A stretch of DNA of 64,000 nucleotides, from contig BCIO01000002.1 of NCBI GenBank assembly GCA_001599975.1, forward strand, positions 3,421,883 to 3,485,882, read 5' to 3'. The notes under the pieces are model-generated. The model saw only the letters and a list, made by a program, of their open reading frames with translations. It searched no databases and was not told the DNA's origin. Within the stretch, counting starts at the first letter, position 1, and each line of letters starts with the position of its first letter. The position numbers were made by a program, and so were the translations under genes. Positions 56,001-64,000 of the stretch are shown here, in pieces. This stretch comes from Cystobasidiopsis lactophilus. Lineage: Eukaryota; Basidiomycota; Agaricostilbomycetes; Agaricostilbales; Chionosphaeraceae.

Positions 56001-57101
56001 CTGACGCCATTCCTTTGGTCCTCCTCTTCGCCGTTTTGGGTCTACCCGGTGTGCTCATCTTGATCACCACCGGCAAGGTCGTCTACCTCCTCTGGCTTTT
56101 GGTCTATCTCGCCTCTCTGCCGATATGGGTGAGCTCCATGTCATTTACTCCTTTTGAGACTTGCTGACATCTTGGATGCGCAGAATTTCGTTCTCCCAGT
56201 GTACGCCTTCTGGCACTTTGACGATTTCTCGTGGGGCGAGACGCGCAAGGTGTCCGGCGAAACCAAGGATCTAGGCCATGTCGCCGACGGGGGCAAGACC
56301 ATCGAAGTCAACGCTGTTCCGTTACGGCGGTGGGAAGATTGGGAGCGCTCGCGGCTTCGGAAGCTCAAGCGGGACGAGAAGCGGCGGCGGGAGATGGCGC
56401 GGCAGTACGGCCCACAGCGGATCTCGCCCGACCCTCGGTTCAGCAACCGGTGGGACGACGAAACCGCCTCGATCACCACCGGAGGAGACGAAGACCGGTA
56501 CGGTATGCAAATCGGCGGCTATAACGAGGACGCCATGGGGCAGGCTCTCCCACCGGTTGGGCTGTACGCCGTGGACGACTCGTCATCTGTCACGCTTGCT
56601 GGATCTCAAATGGCTGCCATCTTGGACGAGGGCTGGAACGAAGAGGAGGAAGAGCAGCTGGCCGAGCAAGACCGCCAGATCATGGCGCAAGCCGTCCAGT
56701 TCTCACCGAGAGGAGCGGGGGCTCCCCAGATACCTGTGCGTTCTTCTTCTTCCACGCCATGCAATGCGCTCGAACTCAAAAAGATCACTGCACAGCTACC
56801 TCGCGTCTACAGCGTGTCTTTGAGCGACAATGGGCCGGCGACTTCGCAGTCCTACTTGCCGCATGCCAACGACTCGGCAGCAAGTCTATTACCCAACGGA
56901 CGGCCGCCGAGCGATCCAGATTCCTATGGCAGCTATGGGTCACAACAGGATCACGGCTACGGCGACCTCGGCGCCACCTCCGCTCTGAACACGAGCTATG
57001 GCCCGCGGCACGTCCGCAATCGCTCTAACGATCTCAGCCCTTCCAGCCCGACCCAGCTGACCAGCTCTGGCTACTACTTGGCCCGCACCCAATCACCTTA
57101 A
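53037..57101 (+). CDS. Chitin synthase, CHS3-like (class IV type)
   Basis: Integral membrane GT2 enzyme that polymerises N-acetylglucosamine into cell-wall chitin. The N-terminus is Gln/Pro-rich; [20 protein letters not shown] starts the first membrane segments. A luminal loop with Asn-Ser/Thr sites (TNSTTG, SNSSL) precedes the catalytic domain: [60 protein letters not shown], the GEDR box in [12 protein letters not shown] and the QRRRW signature in [20 protein letters not shown]. The final spans ([38 protein letters not shown]) and a long polar tail end at 57101. Exon 55851-55868 is only 18 nt. The intron near 55303-55355 has uncertain borders. Confidence 0.93.
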
Positions 57102-57365
57102 GTCTTAATTTACATCCACTGTACACATCAAGAGACGGGCTCCCTCAGCATTTTTCATCACGGACCATTCGAACTGCGCTTGTACAAAGACTGGAGTGTC
57201 CATGGCTCCCTTCTTCGCACATTTGAAAGGTCAAGCCACTCGTTCAGCATACTTTTTGTAGACCGACCTGAGGCGCGCGAGGCGACGATCCTCGAAAAAG
57301 TTCACGAGTGAGGTTTTTCGGGACTTGCCCCAACGCCACCGCGAGGTACCTCTACTACCGCGAAG

Positions 57366-59415
57366 ATGCAGAAACGCTCCATTCAGACCATGGTAAGTGG
57401 TCGCCGCCGCTATCCGTGCTTGTCGAAGAGACCCTCACGACGGAGCAATGACGGCAGGCCGAATTTGGGAAGGCCCACCTCTTCAAGGGCGTTGGCAGGA
57501 GTACCTCGCTCGTTCTTGAGAGAGGAGAAGGCTGCTTTGTATATGCCGCTGCCGAGTCCGACTCGTTGGACACCGAGACACGAGCGCCGCCTGTCCGCTA
57601 TCAGGTGAGAACAGCGAGCTACATCATGCGCGTGTTGGTTGACAGCAAGCCTGTTCTGGCTCTCCCACTATCAGGTGAGGACGATGCTATGCCATACCGA
57701 TTGAGGTTTTTGACGCTTTGGCAGGATCTGACCTGCGGCATCGGCGTCACCAACTTGGGCCACGCTCATCCTAAAGTGACCGCAGCGGTGGCCAAGCAGG
57801 CTGCCACCATGGTTCACGCCCAAGTCAACATCGGGTTCAATAAGCAGCAGCTCGAGTTGATCAAGGAGCTCAAGCCCATGGTCAGTTTGCATTCTAGCAG
57901 TCTCCCAGCCCTTCTCATCGTTCCTTCAACAGATGCCCCACCCGTCTTTGGATAGCTTCTTCTTTGCCAACTCAGGCGCCGAAGCCGTGGAGAACAGCGT
58001 CAAGCTGTCTCGACATGTGACTGGCAAGCAGAATGTGATCGTTGTGCAAGGTGGGCAAAATTCGCTTAGCGCCTCGCGGGTTCGCACGCTCATATGGCCA
58101 CTCTTTGCGCGCTTTCAGGAAGCTATCATGGCAGGACGTTCGGCACAAGTGTGTTTGAGCGTGTGCGGCCGAAATCCTTCGCATTCTTAATTTAGCGCGC
58201 AGTGGCTCTGACCAAATCGAAGACGGTCTATGGCGCTGGCTTTGGCCCGACCATGCCCGGTGTCTATGTCACACCTTTCCCGTACTGGCATCAGCTGGGA
58301 TACGCGTCTCCCGAGGCTGCACCGACCGAGGATAAGATGGCCGAGGATTGCTTGCACCAACTCGAACTCCTCTTGGTCCAGCAGACGACGCCTTCTGACA
58401 CCGCGGCCATCTTGCTCGAGCCTGTCTTGGGTGAAGGAGGCTATGTTCCCGCGCCAAAGATTTTCTTGGAAGGCCTCCGCAAGATTTGTGACCGCGAGAA
58501 CATCATGTTGATTGTGGACGAGGTTCAGGCAAGTTTTCGAGCATCTCCAAGCTTGTGCGTGCTGATGGTTATTTATCCAGTCTGGATTTGGGCGCTGTGG
58601 AGAATACTTCTCGATTGCCAAGATCGCGCCGGGTCTCAAGCCGTGAGCTTGCTTCAATGGCTCCACTCTGCATATGGTTGACACGCTGCGCAGCGATGTC
58701 ATGATTATGGCCAAGGGCATTGCTAATGGCTTCCCTCTTTCTGCCATCGTTACCCGCAAGGAACTTTCGGACAAGCAAGGCCCTGGTTCTATGGGCGGAA
58801 CAGTGCGTGTCCCATGCCGTGCAATTTCGTCCGTATCTGACGATTACCTCGCAGTACACTGGCAATGCGGTTTCGTGAGGCTTCTTTCCTGTGTGCTGTG
58901 CGAGTTGCCGTACTGAACTAGTTCCGACAGATGCGCTGCTGCAATTGCTGTCGCTAACATCTTCCGCGAAGAGGGTATCCTGGACAACGTCAAAGCTCGA
59001 TCTGAGCAGATGTTCAGCTTTTTGAACGCTTTGAAGGATGACCCCGCCTCGAAGGGCATCATCGCCGATGTTCGCGGGCACGGACTGATGATTGGCGTTG
59101 AGTTCCACTCCCCCGGCCACCACGGCGGCCTCCCACCGCGTGCCGGTGCCAGCGATAACGAAGCGGTCAACCGCACCATGGTTGACAAGGTCGCCGCTCG
59201 TGTCCAACAGAAGTGCTTTGTGGGTGGCTCACTGCTCTTGCTCCTTCCTTTTGGCTCAGTTGGTGGCCCTCCAGGACGCAAAAATGTTGATCTTGACCAC
59301 CTCCATCTACGAGACTGCGAGGCTGATCCCGCCCCTCAACATCACCAAGGAAGAGGTGGACTCGGCTTTGAAGATTCTGGGAGACGCTATCATTGCGGTG
59401 GCACAGGAAGGGTAG
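57366..59415 (+). CDS. Class III aminotransferase (GABA transaminase-like)
   Basis: PLP enzyme of the ornithine/4-aminobutyrate transaminase group. It starts [20 protein letters not shown], then [20 protein letters not shown] and [20 protein letters not shown]. The PLP-phosphate and ring contacts are in [16 protein letters not shown] and [16 protein letters not shown], the Asp in [20 protein letters not shown] and the Schiff-base Lys in [36 protein letters not shown] and [15 protein letters not shown] follow, ending [10 protein letters not shown]. About ten introns. Intron 58529-58580 begins GCAAGT, and exon 58855-58874 is 20 nt. The Ser-rich surroundings give no organelle signal. Exact amine substrate is not determined. 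Confidence 0.9.
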
Positions 59416-59468
59416 TCGAAGATGCGGTGTATGATTCTGGACTTCTAGGTTGTCATCTACTTCGTTCT

Positions 59469-61308
59469 CTAACACTCCATCTGCCCGTTTCCTTGCGACA
59501 CCAGTTCCATCTGAGAAACTTCCTCGCCGACAGCTTTCATCATTGCCGCTATCCAAACGTTGGCCGAGAGACCCATCTCCATCGATTGTAAGTGCCGCGC
59601 ATGCGTGAGGATGGGCAGCCTTCGAAGGAAGCGACCGCTCATTTTGTGCGTCTAATGCACGCCTTGAGCATTGGTAATTCCTCCTTAACTTCTCGTATCG
59701 AGAAACTCACCCAGCAAAAGACGGCCAGATTGTAGAGCTGGGCGCTGATGGTGTGCATCTTCACCTCCTCGTCACGCCTTGCATGCCGGCCATTGGGCTG
59801 ATTCGCCGCTGGAGACGTGGCGGCCGTGGGACTAGAGGTTGATAGTAGATCCGAGTCCTGAAGCAGCTTGAGGGCCTTGTAATCGAGCAGGCGCTGCTTT
59901 CTCGGTCAGGCAAGGCATTTCAAGGGAAGGGCCCGACAACCCACACAGGGCGCGATAAGGCCTTTGGCAGCGAGTTCTTTGATGCAGCTGCCGATTATCC
60001 AGTAGATCGCTTCCACAGGCGGTAGTCCAATGTTGCATTTGATGTCGGCGCGGTCAATGAACTGCGGTGTTTCTTTAAGCTACAGTCACAGCCAAGGAAA
60101 ATCAGACCTACCGCCGGGTCGATAGAGTGACTCAAATTGGAAGTTGCAACGACAAGGACATTTTTGTAGTCGCGCAACTTGTCTAGCGAAGTCAGCATGG
60201 CGTTGACGACCCGGAGAGCATCGCTGGGTTCTCGACCGCTGATCGCTCCGGCTCTGGCAGAGGTCAAAGATTCGACCTGAAAGCTGAAATAAGCCCACGG
60301 ACGAGCGATGATTAACTTAAGGGCTTGCCTCATCTATCAGCACGACGACAAATGCGTCCTCATCCTCCACCAGCTCGGTCACTCCAGCGAAAAGCCTCTG
60401 CACCAGCTTCCCCGATTCAGAAAACCACTTGGAAAAGAGCGAGTGTGCGTTGATTTCGACAATCTTGCCGTGCGTGTATCGGTCACTCAAGCGGATGCTG
60501 AGCTTTTGTGCCAGCGCCTTAGCTAATGAGGACTGATGCGTCGTTAATCACGCATCAGGCATGGGAAATGAGTTTACTGACTTTGCCCGTGCCCGGTGGG
60601 CCGTAAAGAAGTGCCATTCGGTTGTAGGAGACTGTTGTCATTTGTGTGAGCGAACTCGCGTGGACAGGCAAAAGCATCGTTGTACTCACTAACGTTGAAA
60701 TCGATGTTGGCATCCGCGAACAAGAGCGTGGAGTAGATGTACTGCGTAGGTTCAGCGGACATTGCGGCCACCGGCACATGAGCAATAGGACGCACATTGA
60801 GGAGATTCTCTTTGATGCCATTTTCATAAAAGAGGTTCGGCCATAGGCCATCGAGCAGAGAGTTCGGAAGGTTTAAGACAGTAGCGGCCTGCACGTCGCC
60901 CTCGCTGTCGTTTGGGTCGTCTGAAGAGGAGGTCGTCAAGTCGAACGGGTGCGAATTGGAATGAGGCTGATAGACGTGGATCTGCAGGGAGACTTGGTCC
61001 AAGTGCACGACCTCCTCCTCGATGCCTGCGCATTCGGCGACACGGACGGCCTCCAGGTGCTCGTCCAGGATCTGGATATCGCGCCACTCCGAAATCGACG
61101 AGTTTTGGTTGAGCGAGCTGAAAGATTCTTCGATGTACGCATGCAGCATCCGTTGGACATGGCTGAAGAGGAGGTCGCTCGACGGAGAAAGGCTGGCTTC
61201 AATGTGCAGGATAGGGCGGTCAAACGCGAGGGTCACTTCCTGCATGACCGCGTCAGCCTGTTGCTTCACAGGGCGCTCTGGGGCGGGGAAGACAATGTGT
61301 TCGGCCAT
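59469..61308 (-). CDS. PCH2: AAA+ ATPase PCH2/TRIP13
   Basis: Hexameric remodeller of HORMA-domain proteins in the meiotic and spindle checkpoints. It starts [20 protein letters not shown]; the N-terminal domain has [19 protein letters not shown]. The ATPase core: [18 protein letters not shown] (Walker A), [38 protein letters not shown] (Walker B and following), [26 protein letters not shown] (sensor 1) and [12 protein letters not shown]. The sensor 2 part reads [14 protein letters not shown]. Intron 60277-60328 begins GCAAGC immediately after the Walker B Glu codon. The start is 172 bp from that of the divergent SFR1-like gene. The exact exon between 59580 and 59750 is approximate. Confidence 0.9.
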
Positions 61309-61480
61309 ATTCAAGCCTTGGTCGCGTCTGCAGCCATCAGCAAAGCTGTGTCGGCTCAGCTGAGCGCCGTTTCGGTCGTTGTTGTCTGAAATTTTGTTGG
61401 AGGAGCACGACCGGCTGAACACCCACTTCTGCTCTCCAAAGTGGTGCGCTGACACGCTCTACATCGCTCTTTAGCCTATC
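61309..61480. promoter_or_regulatory. Bidirectional promoter of PCH2 and the SFR1-like gene
   Basis: Only 172 bp separates the two start codons, so both genes must share this control region. No specific motif is named. Confidence 0.6.
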
Positions 61481-62712
61481 ATGGCGAGTCCTGGGCCAGA
61501 TCCGGCTGTGGATGCCGTCGAGGACCCGTATCAAGCTCAGACCTTGTCCAAGCCCGTCCAGGCAATTCCAGCTTTCCCAGAGCCTCCAGACCACCTCTTG
61601 GTGCCAGACACGACGTCTAAAGATGATATTGTGCCCGGAACGACGTCTGCGCTGGAGCCTGATGCAGAGCAGAGTATGCCTCACGCCGAAGTCCCTGCCA
61701 ATGACATGCTTCCGACCTGCCCAGAGCCTATGTCAGTCCCAGCAATTCCGCCAGATCAAGAGAAAGAACCGGAGTCGATGGGCATTGGCGAAGAGGCGAG
61801 CCCAGCGGAGCAAGAGACGCCACGAGCTTCTCGCAAGAGGCCTTCGCCCGCAACTTCAATGGTGAGGTCTATTGCAGTTTCGCTTCCAGTCCCGTTAGTT
61901 CTTTCGGTTTCTGACCACCCTCCTTTGCAGATTGGCGGAATGCTGGCGAACAAAAAAGCTCGGCTGCCTTTCAAAGCCCCTTCTATGCACGGCTCGCCAG
62001 CAGGCAGCTCTCGGCCCTCCACCCCCGTCTCTAGCCTCAAGAAGAAAAGCCTTACGTCCTCATTCAAATCCCCCGTCATCAAGAGCACCCTCAAACCCGG
62101 CGAACCGGCTGCGGCTGCTTCTTCGTTCTCGCAACTCACCTCCGAAATTCGATCGCTCGAGCAGCGCGTCAACATGCTTCAGAATGCCATTCAAGTCAAA
62201 CACGCAAACGACAATGACGGCCCTACGAGCGATCAAAGGTTACGAGAACTGATTGACAAATGGAAGGCGGCGGGGCAGCAAGCTGCGGACGAATTTTGGA
62301 CAATAGCGGGCATGTCGGACTCGCGCCCCGAGCCTCGATACCAGTCGACTTCGCACTGGGGCTGGAACGAGCGCGGCAGCGATGATGAGGACGGCGGACG
62401 CGAGCCTCGAAGCGAAGCTCAGGTCAAAGCGGCTCGCCAGAGGCTGATGGAAATGTCGGACGACGAGGAGGAGCTGCCCGACCTGGATGAGGTCCTGAAG
62501 AACTTTCCAGCGACCGCTACCATTGAGCGCTTGAAGCGTGAGGGAAATCAAGAGGCGTTGGACAAGCTGGTCGAACCTGGCGAGACGCCGAAGTGGAACG
62601 TGAGTACTCTGCTTGACAGGATAGACGATGTTGATTGGGTCTACAGGTAGGAAGAATGGTCAGGATGATGGGCGTTGAGTTCGTTGACTTTCTGAAGCGC
62701 CACCTGCCCTAG
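61481..62712 (+). CDS. SFR1/MEI5-like recombination mediator
   Basis: Exons 61481-61861, 61931-62599 and 62647-62712 join to 371 residues. The first half is acidic and Pro-rich. Then come ANKKARLPFKAPSM and two short repeated motifs SSFKSPVI and STLKPGEP, followed by a coiled coil, LTSEIRSLEQRVNMLQNAIQ, and the block LRELIDKWKAAGQQAADEFW, which resembles the C-terminal domain of Sfr1/Mei5, the Swi5 partner that assists Rad51 and Dmc1. The C-terminal exon ends VGRMVRMMGVEFVDFLKRHL. The assignment rests on this architecture and on the neighbour PCH2; it needs a profile search to be firm. Confidence 0.62.
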
Positions 62713-63024
62713 CTGACTTCCTTCACCAGCCCCGAGCTGTTTGGTCAGTGCAAATGCTTGTTTTCGTTTTTTGCTGACGTTTCTACGTATAGGTTGGAAC
62801 TCCGATGAAGAGAGTTGGGAATAAACGAAACACGGCTCTTTCGCCACTGCTTCAACAGTCGCCTGCCTCCCCCGTCTGGTTCCTTCCCTAGGTCACAATG
62901 TAGTTCACCATTTCCTTGTACCAATAGAACGTGATTCGGAACGCGTAGAACCGTGTACATCCGAGCGATCAAGCGCAACAATTTCTTTTGACCCCACCCC
63001 GAGCGAAGCAAACTTGGGCAAATC
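62713..63024. other. Intergenic, no gene seen
   Basis: 312 bp between the SFR1-like stop and the next start on the same strand. Confidence 0.45.
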
Positions 63025-64000
63025 ATGCAGTCGCTCAAAGCTGCCTGCTCAAGGACCGCGCGCACGTACTCGACTGCTGCCAACCACAATGTCAAGCTGG
63101 CCGGCATCGTCGGTGCGTCTCCTCTTCAGGCCAGATTCCCGCTGGGGAAAGCTCAAACTCGGATGTCACAGGAGCGGGCCAAATGGGACTTGGAATTGCC
63201 TTAGTGGCCGCTCGATATGCCAAAGTGGACGTCCTAGTTCACGATGCAAGCGAGAAGTCGCTGGCCAAGAGCCTGGCGTTCCTGGGTGCGGCGTTTCAGT
63301 CGAACAGTCAGATGGCTGGCGCTGAGATTCCTGACAGACACGCTGCTGGCGAAGGATGTCAAGAAGGGAAAGCTTTCTAATGAAGATGTGAGATCCCTGC
63401 CTTTCGAGCCGACGCTGTCCATTGTGAACCTGGCATTGCAGGCCAACGCAACCCGCCAGCGAGTGAAGACTGTTTCCTCCTTGCCAGAGTTCGGCGATGT
63501 CGACCTCGTTATTGAGGTAATAGGCTCAACATGGTCAGTAGTCGCCGCTGACGGAGCTGCAGGCTGTCAAAGAATCGTTGCCCGTCAAGCAGAGCGTGTT
63601 TGGAGAGCTCGCGAAGCACTGCAAAGCCGATGCGATCCTGGCTTCCAACACCTCCTCTATCAGTCTGACCAAGATTGCTGCCGCTGCCATTCGACCGGGT
63701 GAAGAAGCGGCTTCCTCGACCTCGCCTTCTCGTGTCGTGTTGGTGCTTTCCCTTTTGCGGTGGCTTTTGCTAATTGGCTACAATCAGCGGCCTTCATTTC
63801 TTTAACCCTGTGCCAGTAATGAAACTTTGCGAGCTCATCCAGCCTCTGCAAGCCAGCCAGGAGGTGGTCGACCGCGCAAAAGCCTTTGCCATCGCCTGCG
63901 GGAAGACAGTCACAACTTCCTTGGACACCCCAGGGTAAGACAATATGGTTTTAATTGTTATTTCGTGGTCCCATGAGCTAAAAAATTTCCACTCAGTTTT
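63025..64000 (+). CDS. 3-hydroxyacyl-CoA dehydrogenase, 3' end beyond the window
   Basis: NAD-dependent dehydrogenase of the 3-hydroxybutyryl/3-hydroxyacyl-CoA type (fatty-acid oxidation). It starts MQSLKAACSRTARTYSTAAN, rich in Arg/Ser/Ala and lacking acidic residues, as in mitochondrial presequences. The nucleotide-binding motif is built over the first intron (63113-63171): GIVGAGQMGLGIALVAARYA, with the acidic strand end VLVHDAS. Later come DVDLVIEAVKESLPVKQSVF, the motif ILASNTSSISLTKIA and HFFNPVPVMKLCELIQ with the catalytic His. The C-terminal dimer domain lies past the right edge. Several introns of 55-65 bp. Confidence 0.87.

Noticed and set aside
1-64000. tRNA, rRNA, CRISPR arrays and transposable or virus-like elements
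   Set aside because: I looked for cloverleaf-like folds, regular repeat-spacer patterns, terminal repeats and transposase or reverse transcriptase motifs and saw none. A covariance and repeat-library search would be decisive.

Overview
The window is nuclear DNA of a filamentous or dimorphic fungus, almost certainly a basidiomycete. Genes are dense on both strands and most are split by many short introns (about 49-130 bp, mostly 52-65 bp). Several proteins are of fungal type: a CHS3-like chitin synthase, a C2H2 plus Zn2Cys6 transcription factor, an FLX1-type carrier, a SNO-type PLP glutaminase and a putative Upa2-like endosomal mRNA transport scaffold. The subphylum cannot be fixed from this sequence. 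No transposon, virus-like element, CRISPR array, rRNA or tRNA was recognised.

Left third (1-19 kb): the 5' part of a UDP-glycosyltransferase gene leaves the left edge. Then come a METTL4-type MT-A70 methyltransferase (+) whose 3' end overlaps that of ARL2 (-), SPT4 (+) divergent from ARL2, a small single-pass membrane protein (+), an FLX1-like carrier (+), PDX2/SNO glutaminase (-), a cyclophilin (-), the branchpoint-binding protein MSL5/SF1 (-), two tandem intron-poor orphan paralogues (-), ribosomal protein eS27 (-) and an aldehyde dehydrogenase (-).

Middle third (19-41 kb): a short-chain dehydrogenase divergent from the aldehyde dehydrogenase, a METTL21-like methyltransferase, a 1307-residue protein with PAM2-like motifs, coiled coil and a C-terminal GWW, topoisomerase II, a C2H2/Zn2Cys6 transcription factor, the tRNA adenosine deaminase subunit TAD2, a decayed duplicate of the transcription factor's promoter and first exon, and TAF4 (-).

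Right third (41-64 kb): a seven-TM-like membrane protein, a secreted class 3 lipase-like protein with Gly where the nucleophile Ser is expected, a protein with two PCNA-interaction-like motifs (-), a large alpha/beta hydrolase (-), a CDKN3-like phosphatase (-), chitin synthase, a class III aminotransferase, the meiotic AAA+ ATPase PCH2/TRIP13 (-) head to head with an SFR1/MEI5-like recombination mediator (+), and the 5' part of a 3-hydroxyacyl-CoA dehydrogenase that runs off the right edge.

Most genes are unrelated housekeeping functions. The pairs that may work together are PCH2 with the SFR1-like gene (meiotic recombination) and the aldehyde dehydrogenase with the short-chain dehydrogenase (oxidation of alcohols and aldehydes), each sharing one intergenic region. 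Gene models were built by hand from splice sites and protein-family conservation; where exon sums are quoted they keep one open frame. At least seven introns appear to begin with GC rather than GT, and very short exons (3-23 nt) recur.
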